From contig MNCI01034319.1 in the NCBI GenBank assembly GCA_015680685.1, positions 1-64,000 of the forward strand: a stretch of 64,000 nt of DNA. Direction: 5' to 3'. Below, one piece after another: positions 32,511 to 45,465 of the stretch. The notes under the pieces are model-generated. The model worked only from the letters and a program-made list of their open reading frames with translations, searched no databases and was not told the origin of the DNA. The position numbers and the translations under genes are program-made. The first letter of the stretch is position 1. The number at the start of each line of letters is the position of its first letter. Source of the stretch: Gnetum montanum. Its lineage: Eukaryota > Streptophyta > Gnetopsida > Gnetales > Gnetaceae.

Positions 32511-34908
32511 TGATGAGTGGCGAGGTACCCCTACACTCAACCATACGAATACGAGTGTTACACGTGCGATTCGGTCGAACTCCGTAGATGGACTAGTTGT
32601 GACACCTAGATAGTTAGCCTTAGGTCGCAGTTCATTGTCTTCCCACCTGGACTAGTATTAGCTTTGTCATGTATGATTTAGTCTAGAGTGAGGTGTATGA
32701 TGTGTTTCTATGCTAATTCTACTCCTGAGGATAATGGAAAGTAATATTAACTAAGCTAAGAGAGAAAGGGTGAAAGAGAATCTAAGCTAGCATAAGTGTG
32801 ATGAGCATCCATTCCTTGATTATCCATACACATCCTAGACTTTGTGCATGTCTACCACTGGGATTACTAGGCATAGATCCTAGGTATGATACTGGGTTAC
32901 CAAGTAGTCACACTTAAATGCTCGTAATTAAGTCATACTCATTCTGCGTTTAACAGGAGTTTAAGGGTGAGAAGATATTAACTAAGAAAGTAGTAAATAA
33001 AAATTAAATAAATAATTAAGCTAAGTGAATGCTGCAATGATGAAGTTGAAACACCGTGAAAATTGTGAATCGGCCTCAGGTGAAGATTCACGATTCAGGC
33101 AAAGGTTCGTGACAGAATTCCAGAAAGTAGAATGAAGCAAAGCAAGGCAAAATGACGCTTGGCATCAAGTTTCCAAGTTCCTTACAGATTTCAATTTTCC
33201 TGTGTTTTCTGTCTTTACGCTACATCACGCAACATAGCGTAATGATGCTTAGCGTAATTCTACTTAACACAATCTGACATCAGAAGATGACTTACTTCAA
33301 CAGATTTGGTGAAGTTTAATGCCTGAGCAGCGTAATATGTGACTTCTCGCATATCTTGCTAAGTCCTTTGTCCAGGGTCAGGTTTATGCTTTATTACGCA
33401 AGGCAGCGTAATGAGCTTCAAAAAGGTCAAAAGAAAAATCAAAGGTAAGCGCAACAGATCGGCCCCTTTCTTTTTGTAGATTGATCGCCTTATGCTCGTT
33501 ACGCTACGCAGCATATATCAGAGTAATTTATCATCGGGTTGATCATGTTTTACGCTTTGTTGCGTGAATGAGCGTAAAACAGCCTGACTCACTATTTCCA
33601 TGCTTTCTTACGCATTTGCTAAAGTACAGCATAAACAAGTGAAATACAGCGTAAAGCTGGCTAAAGTAGTTACGCATTTGCTATCCATATGCGCAATATG
33701 CCGATAAGTGTATTTGTGCGTAATCATGAAGCAGCTTCAGCAAAGTGTTGATAGCATACGTTGCAATTTCGACATGACATAGCCAGTTTGTCAAGTCAAT
33801 GGCATCCGGAAACTTCGAGACACGTGTCATCAAGGCCGTGCCTTTTCCGTATGTTATAAATACCCCAGTCGGCGAAGAAAAAGAGGGGACTTCTGGAGAT
33901 TATTTTGGAGAGAGGGGTAGCAGCTGACATCTTGAACTTTTGGCAGTTATCATCCTTGAGCAGAAACAAGAAACATTCTTTGAGCATTTTTGCAGTTCTC
34001 CCATCGGTGATCCTAGGCAGTTTTGAGCACAGACTATCCAAAGCGAAGGAGATAGATCAGAGATCGTGAGATCATCTGGTGCGGTTGGCAAGATCTATTG
34101 GCCAGACACAGTTGGTTGATAGATATTTGAGCTTGACCTTCCTTGCACTCCGTCTTTGGCTTTTGAGGTAGACCGAGCTCCATTCTGCACTCCTTATTAA
34201 ACAGTTTTCTTATTATTCTGTGTATGTTCCACACAAGATAATCGGAACCTTCCCATTATAACTTTGTATACAAAATACTCATTTCTTTTGGGTCAAAGTA
34301 TAGATCTTGAAATCACGCATTTCTCTTAGATCTGATTCCCTTTGTCACGTTAACGTTGTCATTATTGCAAATTATTTACATCGTTTTCCTCTCCTTTCAT
34401 GATTTATCAAATCAGATCGTCCCACGAAATGTCTACAATCTTCGTCGATTTACTGATTTAGTAAGTCCCTGTCTGATCGACAAGACCGTTTAGGGCACTA
34501 CGGATTCTTTTTCTCCAGCACAGCCCTCGCACGGATCCATGGTTAAGACTGTGTACATGGATTTTGTTTGGTATTCTAGCTACCGACATTTTCCATCGTT
34601 ACAGAAGTAATCTCAATCTTTATTGCCGGTCATGTTCATGTCCAAGTATGTCACACTCAAATAAGGATGTCGTACAATTACATTTACCACACTGCGGGCA
34701 TACACTAGGAGGAAAAGGGTTGAGAGAAAGAAATTAAACACTTAACTAAGAACTAAAAAACTAACTTAACAATTGAATTCTAGAACAAGAAAAGCTACCT
34801 CTTATTTATAGAAATTGAGGTAGGCCACGATATTGCATACGCGATATTGTAGGGGTGGACACGATATCGTGGCTCCGATAACTAGGCCTGATAGACCATG
34901 ACTCATCA
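32511..34908 (-). repeat. 5' LTR of element A, split by a solo Tat LTR
   Basis: The LTR starts TGATGAGTCATGG at 34908 and ends CCACTCATCA at 32511. Without the insertion at 33047-34603 and one GAAGT copy it is 836 bp, close to the 904-bp 3' LTR. The sequence on both sides of the insertion joins smoothly to match 28270-28300 in the 3' LTR. Confidence 0.88.
33047..34603 (+). mobile_element. Solo LTR of the Tat family
   Basis: 1557 bp, TGAAACACCGTG...CATCGTTACA, flanked by the 5-bp duplication GAAGT at 33042-33046 and 34604-34608. It is collinear with the LTRs at 9596 and 25501 and carries the TATA box at 33855-33862. It arose by LTR-LTR recombination after insertion into element A. It looks more diverged from the full element's LTRs than these are from each other. 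Confidence 0.93.
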
Positions 34909-34913
34909 AATGT

Positions 34914-36082
34914 GCTTTACTCAAGCATAAAATGTTGGATTCTTGGATATGCTTATGACACTTTCACTATCACAAACAATATTAATTGGAGTCTAAGTGA
35001 TGCCAAGTTCAGCTATTTGGCTTTGAAGCCATATAGCCTCTTTGCATGCCAAGTTCGCAGCAACATCTTTAGCTTCAATGGTAGACTAAGAAACACAAGA
35101 TTGTTTTTGAATTTTCCAAGAAATAGCACCACCAAAAAGATGAAACACATATCCACTAGTAGATTTCCTATTATCAATATAACCATTCCAATTTGCATCA
35201 ATGAATCCATGAAGTCCATTTGAATCATTTTTATAATAGATCCCATAATTTGAAATAGCATGAAGACATTGAAAAATTACTTCATAGGAATCCAATGTTG
35301 TTTCCTTGGATTAGACATATACCTACTAATTTTTCCAACAATGTAAGTAATAGTAGGTCTAGTAAAGACCCTTGCATACATTAAATTGTTGATAGCACTA
35401 GCATATGGAATTTTAACCATGAGCTCTTTTTCTTTGCTTATCTTTGGACATTGTTCAACTGAAAGTTTAATACTAGTTTCATAGGGTGTAGTCACAGGCT
35501 CGTAATCATGCATATTAAATATTTTTAAAATATTTGTAACATATAAAGGCTATCCAATCCAAAGCCTTTTATTAGCCTTGTCAATTTTAATTTCCATCCC
35601 AAAATTTTTTTGTGTAGCACCAAGATCCTTCATCTCAAATTGAGAAGACAAATGAAGTTTTAACTCATTAATATCATGTATGTTATTACTTGTTATTAAC
35701 ATGTCATTAACATATAATAGCAAGATAACATATTTTTCATTTGTATTTTTAACATACATATAGGAATCTTCTACAATTCTAATGAAGCCAAGATTTATCA
35801 TGTGATCATTAAAATTTTTATTCCACATCCTTGGTTATTATTTGAGCCCATATAGTGATTTTAATAATTGACACATCATTTGCTCTTTTCCTTTAATTTC
35901 ATATCCTTAATGTATTTCTTCCTTAATGTCACCATTGAGGAATGTTGTTTTCACATCCATTTGTTCAAGTTCAAGATCATAAACAGTTGTGATAGCTAAT
36001 AATGATCTTATGGATTTTAATTTTACTACTGGAGAGAAGATTTCATCATAATCAATCCCCTTTCTCTAAGAAAATCCTTTAG
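34914..36082 (-). pseudogene. Copia element, RT and RNase H (piece 2 of 3)
   Basis: On the minus strand 35828-35550 reads as copia RT: SYMYVKNTNEKYVILLLYVN with YVND at the catalytic YVDD position, then LSSQFEMKDLGATQ. Next come ETSIKLSVEQCPKIS and PYASAINNLMYARVFTRPT (35513-35277), then RNase H: HGFIDANWNGYIDNRKSTSGYVFHLFGGAISW (35295-35086, quoted in part). Several frameshifts and an Asp-to-Asn change in the catalytic motif mark it as dead. It continues at 45466 upstream and 27745 downstream. Confidence 0.88.
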
Positions 36083-36087
36083 CTAGA

Positions 36088-36879
36088 TGATGAGTGGTGA
36101 GGTACCCCTACACTCAATCATACGAATACGAGCATCTCATATGCGATCCGTTAGAACTCCAAGGACTAAGTGCTTATGCACCCTAATGGAACACTTAAGG
36201 TTAATTAATCGCTATCTTCCCAAACTTGTGTTGTCACAGTTGTATGGTTAAGTAAGCTTGAGGTATGTGATTTTTATATCTTTTATCTTTTTAACACCTA
36301 TGCTAATAGGGAAGGGTGAAGAGAACTAAGTGACTACTTTATATTAACTATTCATTAACTAAGTTCTAATTGTCCTAGAACTAGTATCCATTCCCACTTT
36401 CTACACATAGCCTGAACCAGTGCAACGCTGCTGGGATTACCAAACATTACTTATTACTGGGTTACCAAGCGTTACACATGTGCTCGAAGTGGTCGTACTG
36501 AATGCACTTAACTAGGAGAGTCAAGGGTTGAGAGAGATTTAATTATCTAGGAAAGTATTTAAAAATTTAACAATAATTAAATCCTATTTAGCTTAGTCCA
36601 CATGCTACAAGGTTTATTAGAAAGTTCATCTTTATTGTTGTACACAAATGTGTGCTTAGGTACAATTTTCTTGAATAAAAATCCGTTCACTTTAAGACTC
36701 CAACTGCGGGCACATGGAAATTATTCTAACTCTAGAATGTAAAACTACTATAGTTTGGCTAAGGGTCTAGATCTAGATTAGTAACAAGGGAAAGCTGCCT
36801 ATTATTTATAGGCATGACGACGGGCCACTATATCGCATACATAATATCGCAGGGGCCTATGTGATATCGCGGCTCATCA
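36088..36879 (-). repeat. 3' LTR of element B
   Basis: 792 bp. On the minus strand TGATGAGCCGCG at 36879 to CCACTCATCA at 36088. It has GATATCGCG-type motifs at 36828-36873 and a TATAAATAATAGG box near 36810. Confidence 0.9.
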
Positions 36880-38731
36880 TACCCCCATGACTAAATGAAA
36901 ACTCGTCCTCAAGTTTCTTACAATATATTGGGAAGGTATGGGATTATTGACTTGAATGACACTAATGGTAAATAGGGTGACATGTGAACAGATCATCATT
37001 ACAATACATGACAAATTAGTGTTCATGACAACAAGAGTGAACACTCTACACATTTGACATCTAGCCTTATTTGGCAGCTGAGAGAGAAGAGAGAAGAGAG
37101 AGAGAAAAGAAGAAGTCTGTTGCTGCCAATGCCAAGATTGCACCTTTTGTTGTCCATCCATAAGTGCATCATCAATCTTGTTCCTTGCATAACTTCTCTA
37201 GCACTAGTCCATTCCAAGTGTTTCCTCTAGATCCAATTCATTGTTGGATGATTTCCATCTCAACACACAACACAGTCTTATAGTAGCAAGGGTAAATGAA
37301 TCAAAATGTAGTTAATACCTTGCCTCAGTGTAAGGTCCATTGGCTGAGTTGTGATATGGCTAATGTGGATCTGGAGATATAATAATGGTGACTACTTAAG
37401 GTGTAGGGGTTAAGAGAAAATTGAAAAAATTGGACCAGGACCCTCATGACTGAGAGCGAACCTTCAGTAGCAAAGGAATGAAAAAAGATAAGGAATAAGA
37501 AAGATGGAGAAAAAGAAACAATGACAACACCGATAAAATGGATGTCAAAGATGGAGATGAACAAAATAAATGGTGATTGTGGAAATGTTTAGGGGAAAGA
37601 AATTAACAAATGTACCAAATAGGAATGCCAGTGGGTCCTCCCCAAAGCAGGCTCATGCCCTTAATGCCTTGAAAATCCCACATTCAAAGATTCTGTAGGC
37701 TCTAGAAATGTCATTTGGAAGTAAGAGTTAAATTCTTAACCACAAGAGTTTACCAAAAAGAAAGCAATGCATCAACCAAAATATCGACTATTGGTACAAC
37801 CAGCAATGAGGTGAAAAATGGAGAAAGAAGGATGGTAAGGAGAGAATGGAATGGAGTCTCAAGAACAAGGTGGTGTACAACCCCTTGTGTATTTATGGTT
37901 AATGTAACTTAGTAGATCTAATTCCAAATCTAGCCTCAAAAAAACCACATCTAGTGACTTCACATTAATATATTTGGCCAATCCATCCACTTAAAGTAAC
38001 AAGAATGCTTCCACCAAAGAGTCACCACCATTTTGACGAAATGAAAAAAGGAAAAAGTAGAAAGTGAGAAAGGGCTTAGTTAGAGGGAACATGTTTATTT
38101 AGTTCCATAACTAGGGCTTGTAGCCGAAATGATTATTTTGTCTAAAGGGTGTGCTTTGAATTCTCACTGTTTCCTTTTTCTTTTTTTTGCATGAGAATCA
38201 CACCATGCAAAGACTTATTATTTTTATTAGCTTAGCTTCACAATAATGGAGAAATGTTGGAATGGTAAGGAAAACCCAAGGAGTAAACATCCAAGCACCC
38301 AAGAGAATGGCCAACACAAATGCATCAAGTTTCGTTGAAGTCACACCCTTTTCAGTCCTTGAGTCCTTCCTTAGTTTGAGAAATGCCTAGTCACTAATTC
38401 ATTGATAGTTCTTATTATTTAAGTAAAGGGACTATACAGTTCCAAGCTAAGAGAGATCATAGAAATTCATGGATGACATGGACTCATTGCCTGTTATATC
38501 AAAAGAACCATACCTTAGTATCAACATCATAACTCAAAGGTAAAAACCAAACATTAGCAATCAAGAATATAGTTCATGCCACCATCAAGATCACTTATTA
38601 GGTGACAAACCTTAACAAAAAGAAATAAATAATAAATGAAAAAGTATGAACAATGTTGCCAAACAAAAACAAGAAAATTTAAAGAAATTTGTAAAACAAA
38701 AACTTAAAAAAGAACTGAGGACTTTGATTGA
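36880..38731 (-). other. 3' untranslated region of element B
   Basis: 1.85 kb between integrase and the 3' LTR, with no coding domain and no env-like transmembrane frame. It ends in the conserved block ACTTGAGGACGAG...GTCATGGGGGTA before the LTR. A 25-bp GA-rich tract lies at 37080-37108. Confidence 0.6.
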
Positions 38732-41500
38732 TCAGCATAGGTGGCCATCTCCCCCATGACTAAGCTGAAAGGAGGAGATACGAAATAATGAGCGAGGTTG
38801 TCCTCTCTCATAGGTATTATGTGCATTGGTTGTTTTAAGTTCATGGAAGGGTTTGGTTTGTTGCACATTGACCAATAATCTCTTATCAGGGCTTTCAGAT
38901 TTGTATATGCTCATGGATCCTGAGGGAAAGGTTGTATAAATAATGTAAGGCCCTTCCCACAATGTTTGAAATTTTGTGCATTGTGGCACATGTGTGGGGT
39001 TCTAGTAGAGGACCTTATCTCTTGGTTGATACTTAACCTTCCTAATTCTCAAGTCATGACATTGCTTATTATGTACCTTGTGCAACTCATTTGATGATAG
39101 GTTAACTAATCAGTTTTCGTCTAGCATGTTTAGAGTTTCCAATCTTTGTTTTTGTGCTAGATCAAGGTCAAGGTGGAGGTCACATGCCATGGATAGTGTA
39201 CGAAGCTTGGTTTGAATTGGAAGCTTTGGACTTTTTCTGTATACTAACTCATAGGGAGAGTATCTTGTAGGGAGTTTCCAAGTGGAGCGGTATGCCTAGA
39301 GAGCATCATTTAGTTTAGTGCTCCAATCTCACCTATATTTGCTAATTGTCCTTGTTAATATTTTAGTAATCTCTTGATTAGTGACCTCAGCTTGGCCATT
39401 AGCTTGGGGGTGATAAGGTGTACTTAATTTATGTTCAACCCTTAAGCATTGCATTAACTTCCAAAAGGTTGCACCCATGAAGTGTGTTCCATTATCCAAG
39501 ATAAGTGCAAGTGGCACACCAAACCTATTTACTACTTGTTGTTGCACAAAACGTGCAGCTGTAGATGATGTACAATTTATAATAGCATCTAAGCCCATTT
39601 TGTTAGGTAGTCCACAACAACAATGATGTAAGCTTTTCCATTGGACATTGGTATAATGGGCCCTATAGAATCTATTCCCCAAATGGCTAAGGGTTCTAAA
39701 GGTTGAATCCATTTTTGTATACCCTCCATTCTAGAATTCATTCCCCCATCACGTTGACAGCACTCATAGGATTGGACAAATTGATGGGTGTCTCGAAATA
39801 ATGTTGGCCAATAATATTCTGCAAGCAGGATCTTAATATTCGTTCGTCTCCCTACATAGTGACCCCCACAAGGGTCCTCATGAGCATCTTGAAGAACTCT
39901 TATTTGGTCCACATCAGGCACACACCATCAAACCAAGCCATCAGGATAGACTTTGTAAAGTTGTTTGTTGATCTCCATGAAGTACTTGGATCTATAAAGA
40001 AATTGCTGCTTCTTCCTAAAGTCTAGCTCCTGTGGTGTTTGTTGGGAAAGGATATAGGTGAGAATGCTACTATACCAATTTGTTTCCGTGGGTTGGTTAT
40101 TCACTACACTGGCAAAGAGGGCTTCATCAAGAAAATGATTGGATATTGCGTATTCATCCTCTTTACTATCCTACTGCAACCGAGATAAGTGATCTACAAC
40201 TACGTTCTCGGTTCCCTTTCGATCTATCATCGTTAGATCAAACTCCTATAGGATTACCAACCATCATATAATACAAGAGCTAACCATTGGCTTGTTCATG
40301 AGGAACCTGATTTCACTATGATCGGTATGAATGTACACTTTGTAGCCTAACACATAGTGCCTAAACTTGTCCATTGCAAACACTATAGTCATTAATTCTT
40401 TTTCTGTAGTTGCGTAGTTAAGTTGTGCACCAGTGATACTCCTACTTGCATAGTGGATGTAATAAGGATGTTTTTGGGCATCTAACTATGTAAGTATCGC
40501 TCCTAAGGCATAATTGGATGCGTCAATCATTATATGGAATGGTTTGGACCAGTCAAGGGCTTGTAGAATGGGAGCTTTCACAAGCTTTTATTTTAAAGGT
40601 TGGAATGCTCTTTCACATTCCCTAGTCCATTCAAATGGTGCATCCTTCTTCATTAGCTCTACCAATGGTTTGGAAATATTGGAGAAGTTCTCAATGAATC
40701 TCCTATAGTAGCCAGTGTGTCCAAGGAATGATCGAATGTCTTTGATAGTTTCCAATTATCGGGTGATTCCTTGGATGACCCTAACTTTATCTAGGTCTAC
40801 CTCTATTCCTAAATGTGAAATCTTATGCCCAAGTACTACACCTTCTTGGACCATCAGATGGCTTTTCTGCCAATTGATCCTTAAGTTTGTTTCTACGCAT
40901 CTTTTTAGCACTTGCTATAATCGGTCCAAGGCTTGATCAAAGATTATTCCATAAGTGGAGAAGTTGTCCATAAAGACTTCTACTTCATTTTCTATCTTCT
41001 GTTGGAATATGCTTAGAACTAGGCGTTGGAACATGGCAGGAGCATTTCACAAGCTAAATGGAATTTTATTATATGCAAACGTTCCCCAAGGACTAGTGAA
41101 CATTGTCTTGGCTTGATCTTCTGGTGCTATCTGTATTTGGTTGTATCCACTATAACCATCTAGAAAACTATAATAGCGATACCCTTCTATGATGTCTAAG
41201 ACTTGGTCAATGAATGGCAATGGAAAGTGATCCTTGAATGTCATTATGTTTAGCAACCTAAAATCTATACACACCATCCATTTGCCTCCCTTTTTAGGCA
41301 CGATCACCATAGGGCTAACCCATTCACTATTAGCAATGGGATATATGAACCCATCCTTAAGAAGCTATTCTATCTCTTCTTTTACTATTTGTTTCAATTT
41401 TGGGTTTAATCGCCTCTGCAGTTGTTTTCGAGGTTTCATGAAGGGGTTCGTGTAAATCCTATGCTAGCATATCCTAGGATCTATTCCGGTTAACTTGAGG
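38732..41500 (-). pseudogene. pol: pol of element B: RT, RNase H, integrase
   Basis: On the minus strand RT at 41310-41047 has MVIVPKKGGKWMVCIDFRLL, FLDGYSGYNQIQIAPEDQAK and FTSPWGTFAYNKIPFSL; the following catalytic region has Asp-Asn where Asp-Asp is expected. RNase H (about 40850-40000) is fragmented. Integrase: HHCC finger at 39921 (HEDPCGGHYVGRRT, then YWPTLF and CC), core Asp in IWGIDSIGP, Asp in LDNGTHF and Glu in ANGQAEVTNQEI, closing with the GPY module LWEGPYIIYTTFPSGSM near 38960. Frames change several times. Order and RT motif agree with Athila. Confidence 0.88.
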
Positions 41501-41943
41501 TATGACCAAGCAAAGGCTTTTGACCACTTACTTATCATTTTCAGCTGTCTTTCTTTTTGTTTGGGAACAAGTCTTGCGTTGATGATCATTGGTTTTCCAT
41601 TTTCGAGGGTCATATACTCCAGACCAGTGGGCAATGGTTTCAAATCTAGGGGCTCTTGTTAAAATCTCTCAGGAATTTCCAACTTCCTCCAGTTGATGTT
41701 TTCAAGGTTAAGATTTGGAAGTTGAAAACAAAATTTCTCTAGTATGTCTATGCTTTCAATGTAAGCACTAGTTATTCCCTCAGTGAGTTCCATGCATGTT
41801 AGCGAATTACTTTCTTGATTAGCCATCAGCCACTGGGTGTCTTCTTGTCAGGTGGCTGCTACATACAGGAACTTTTGTATATTGATGTGTTGTGCAAACC
41901 GATTGCATGCAGGCAATGCTAAACTTCATATAACCTATGATTT

Positions 41944-42370
41944 CTACACATAATGGCACCCTGTGTCACTATATGCGATACATAGAACTTTCTTCTTCTT
42001 GATCTTTCCAAAGGTGTTCTTCTTGGATATTTCCCGGGAAAGATCGTGGATTCCTAGGCATGCATCTATAGTCCTGAGCCATGCTCTTCCCATTATTATT
42101 GGGAAGTCCCCTTTACCAGTGTTTACTTGTATCACTATGAAATTAGCTAGATATGACCAACCACATATAGTGGTAAAAATGTCCTCCACAAGTCCCAAGG
42201 GGCTAGTGATGGACTGGTCGGCCAGCTCTAGTCAGATGTTACTCTTCCTTAATGGAGGTAGGTTCCAGGCTTTATACATTTCTTGTGATATTAAGTTGAC
42301 TCCAGAACTTGAGTCCAAAAGAGCTTTACATGGTTCATTCCCAATGACTTGGAGATAGATTAGAGGACTC
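41944..42370 (-). pseudogene. Aspartic protease of element B
   Basis: On the minus strand the active-site region reads CKALLDSSSGVNLISQEM near 42330 (normally an Asp-Ser/Thr-Gly type). The C-terminal flap region is at 42120-42060 (FPIIMGRAWLRTIDACLG), followed by a lysine-rich linker. Element D has the same module at 56640-57060. Confidence 0.75.
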
Positions 42371-42399
42371 CTAGGATCAGAGAATTTCCTAGGAAGGTG

Positions 42400-44560
42400 G
42401 CCCACCTTAATCTAGTTAGTAATGGCATGTGTTAACATAACCGTGTGTGTTAAGCTTGACTTTTGGGTTGAAGGAGGCCTTGAAGCTTTACTTGGTAGGA
42501 AGGTGTTTAGATGTTCAACTGCCTGTGATGGTGAGGGCTTGGTTGGATTGTTGGTTCTGAAGAAAGACCTTTTTTTCATAAGGTTGTCAAAGCCAACTGC
42601 GGGTTAAGAATTCATAGCCCTCGTGACATTGGGTTGTTGTGGTTGAGTGGGGAGTACCCCTTGCATTGCTGGAGCCAATGATAATGGAGCTATCGGTGTG
42701 AGAGTGGCGGATGGATTTGGAGGATGGTATGTATGTGGTGTGTGTCTCCTAGGAGGAGTCCTATAATACTCCCAAGCTTGGTAGTGATGTTGTGGTGTAA
42801 CGTGACCAACAGAGTCAAGTGGAGAGATTGGCTACTGCACGTAGTAGCCATGTAGATACGGTTGCTAGTAAGGGTATTTTTGCCATGGTGGTGGCATCCC
42901 CCATGACTGTGGGTATTTCCACTACTGGTGTTACTCAATAGGTTGTTGTGGAGTTCCACTTGGATAATATGTTAAAGGTTGGTAGAACTTCCTTGGGTTA
43001 CCTTGGGGATAAGGTAATCATCGGGGTGCTTATCATTTGTTAAGTCATGGGTTAAGTGCATACACCCCAGACTCTTGCAGATGTGAGATTATTAGGACAA
43101 CATCCCTTAGTATGGTCATACTTCCATATTTCACATCCACCATCATTATCTATATCAAAATCCACAACCTCTTTAGTGATGGCCACTCTACCCTTACCTT
43201 TGTTATGTTCATGGTCCAAATCCTTGCTTCCATCCTTGGATTTTCTTTTGCAGGTTGGACACCCAAGAGTATATTTGATATTTATCATTAAACAGTTCTA
43301 GCATCGTACACCACCTCCTAATGGTTTCCATTTCTAAGGACCGTACCAGCTTTCTGCTTCTTTTACTAGTGTCCTTGGGAAAAAATTTAGCTTTTGCCAC
43401 TCGTTTTCAATGTTCTTCAAGGCACATGCATCGGGAAATGCTTGTAAGTGATTTTTAGGATCAGCGTTGTATGCCCCTCCCCCCAAATCATGGGATATTA
43501 TTCATGTCTAATCTCTTGATCTTGCTATCTTTATGGTGCCTTGTAGGAATTCTTATAGCCTCTATGATGTCTAACATGCTTCGAGTTGCAAGTAGGGGTT
43601 CTTCATGGTCATTTCTTTCATAGTGTCTGTGATGTCTACATGGTTCCCTACTTTTCCTTCTTCCATGTCGTGATTCTCTAGAGTGCCCTTGTTCTCACTC
43701 TTGACTTTCTCGTTGAGGTTTCTCACTCTTTTTACCTTTATCCTCATAGTTAGGCTCCTTATGACTACGTTCTGATACTAAAGGAGAGGGTGAATGTGAT
43801 GATAAAGGTGAAGAAGAAGAAGAACCATTGCCATGGTGATGTTTCCTACCTTCTCTTTGGGGGTCCCGGCTCCGATCATGATGCTAATCAGAATGTCTGC
43901 CCTTATCATGTGTTTGTGTTCCCTCATTGAAAAATTGGTGTTCATGGGGATCAGAACTAGGGTTGTGAATCATGGAGTGAAGGTTCTGATACATCACCTC
44001 CTCACCATCATTAGGAGGAAGAACATCATTTTGTGGAGAACCTATTGAAGCAGGTTCACCATCCTCAATTTCACTTAAGATAGGTGGAGCGTTATGGGGT
44101 ATTTTTCCCTTCAATGAGGTATAGTATCTCTCTTTTTGCAAGTCCCTTTGATGTTGCACTTCTATGGGATGGTAATCCTTTATCTCAAAACCACATGCAA
44201 CATATTCTGCATATAACTTTGACATGTCGATTCGTGCGAGAGCATGAAGGAGCATGTTGGGGACTACTCAGTCTAGAGGCAACACTATGTTACCCTCCAA
44301 GTCTCTCCAATGCAGTTGTTCATCTTGATGGAGAATAAAGGTAAATTTGGGTACATATTCATCATGATGAACATATACCACATGGAATTGTTAAGGAACT
44401 AGCGGATCTAGGTTACTTGTGTTGTACCACTGACTATCTTTAATGTTGTTCCTAGGTGGTGAAGTGCTTTTATGCGAAGAGAAGAAATTTTTGTCTTATT
44501 CGGTATGAAATTTACCATTATCTTATTTTTCTTTTGATCAACCCTAAGGGCTCATTCTAG
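42400..44560 (-). pseudogene. gag: gag of element B
   Basis: Pieces on the minus strand: an N-terminal acidic region (44255-43884, YAEYVACGFEIKDYHP, then EIEDGEPASIGSP); capsid at 43400-43209 (RRWCTMLELFNDKYQIYSWV, KKIQGWKQ); a zinc knuckle near 43150 (CEIWKYDHTKGCCP, normally CEICQY); and a proline/histidine-rich tail to about 42700. Between capsid and zinc knuckle the usual spacer is deleted. Confidence 0.78.
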
Positions 44561-44610
44561 CTTCCCAACAATATGAATGATTTCCTATGTTCTACATAGT
44601 GCACAAACAA

Positions 44611-44634
44611 CTAAGTCCCCGACAACAGTGCCAA
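44611..44634 (-). other. Primer-binding site of element B
   Basis: On the minus strand TTGGCACTGTTGTCGGGGAC follows the LTR end at 44635. It is a tRNA-Asp-like site with two or three changes relative to element A. Confidence 0.65.
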
Positions 44635-45460
44635 TGATGAGTGGCGAGATACCCTTACACTCAACCATATGAATACAAGCGTCTCACACATGATTTGGTC
44701 GAACTCCAAGGACTAAGTGCTTACGTGCCCTAATGGAACACTTAAGGTTGATCAATTGTTGTCTTCCAAAACTTACTTGTATTGTCACGGTTGTATGCTT
44801 AAGTAAGCTTGAGGTATGTAATTTTTATATCTTTTATCTTTTTAACACCTATGCTAATAGGGAAGGGTGAAGAGAAATCAGTGACTAATTTATATTAACT
44901 ATTCATTAACTAAGTTCTAATTGTCCTATGACTAGTATCTATTCTCACTTGCTGCACACACCCTGAACTAGTGCAATGCTGCTGGGATTACCAAACGCTA
45001 CTCGTTACTAGGTTACCAAGCGTTACACACATGCTCGAAGCGGTCGTATTGAATGCACTTAACTAGGAGAGTCAAGGGTTTAGAGAAATTTAATTATCTA
45101 GGAAAGAATTTAAACATTTAACAATAATTAAATCCTATTTAGCTTAGTCCACATGCTACAAGGTTTATCAGAAAGTTCATCTTTATTGCCATACACAAAT
45201 GTGTGCTCAGGTACAATTTGCTCGAATAAAGATCCATTCACTTTAAGACTCCTACTACAGGCACATGGCAATTATTCTAACTCTGGAATGGTAAAACTGT
45301 GATAGTTTGGCTAAGGGTCTAGATCTAGATGAGTGAACAAGGGAAAACCACCTCTTATTTATAGACATGATGGCTGGCCACGATATCGCATATGCAATAT
45401 CGCAGGGGCCAACAGGATATTGTGGATGTGATATCACGTATACAATATCGTGGCTCATCA
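44635..45460 (-). repeat. 5' LTR of element B
   Basis: 826 bp, TGATGAGCCACG at 45460 to CCACTCATCA at 44635 on the minus strand. The GATATC cluster at 45379-45450 and the TATAAATAAGAGG box near 45355 lie in the expected order. Confidence 0.9.
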
Positions 45461-45465
45461 CTAGA

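Larger units (their letters stand above)
27746..34908 (-). mobile_element. Athila-like Ty3/gypsy element A, inserted in copia RNase H
   Basis: The element is bordered by the 5-bp duplication AATGT at 27741-27745 and 34909-34913. The two LTRs share the family ends TGATGAG...CTCATCA (the outer left end is mutated to TAATGAG on the plus strand). Order on the minus strand: 5' LTR (interrupted by a solo Tat LTR), primer-binding site, gag, an N gap, 3' UTR, 3' LTR. Pol is not visible and may lie in the gap. Assignment to Athila rests on the tRNA-Asp-like primer site and on the pol of the sister element B. Confidence 0.88.
36088..45460 (-). mobile_element. Athila-like Ty3/gypsy element B, inserted in copia RT
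   Basis: 9373 bp, bordered by the 5-bp duplication CTAGA at 36083-36087 and 45461-45465. Order on the minus strand: 5' LTR 45460-44635, primer site, gag, protease, RT, RNase H, integrase, a 1.85-kb 3' UTR and 3' LTR 36879-36088. It is the most complete Athila-like copy in the window and serves as the reference for A, C and D. Confidence 0.92.

Noticed and set aside
37077-37110. GA-rich tract as a regulatory GAGA element
   Set aside because: It is a single simple-sequence run in a 3' UTR with no counterpart in the sister elements.
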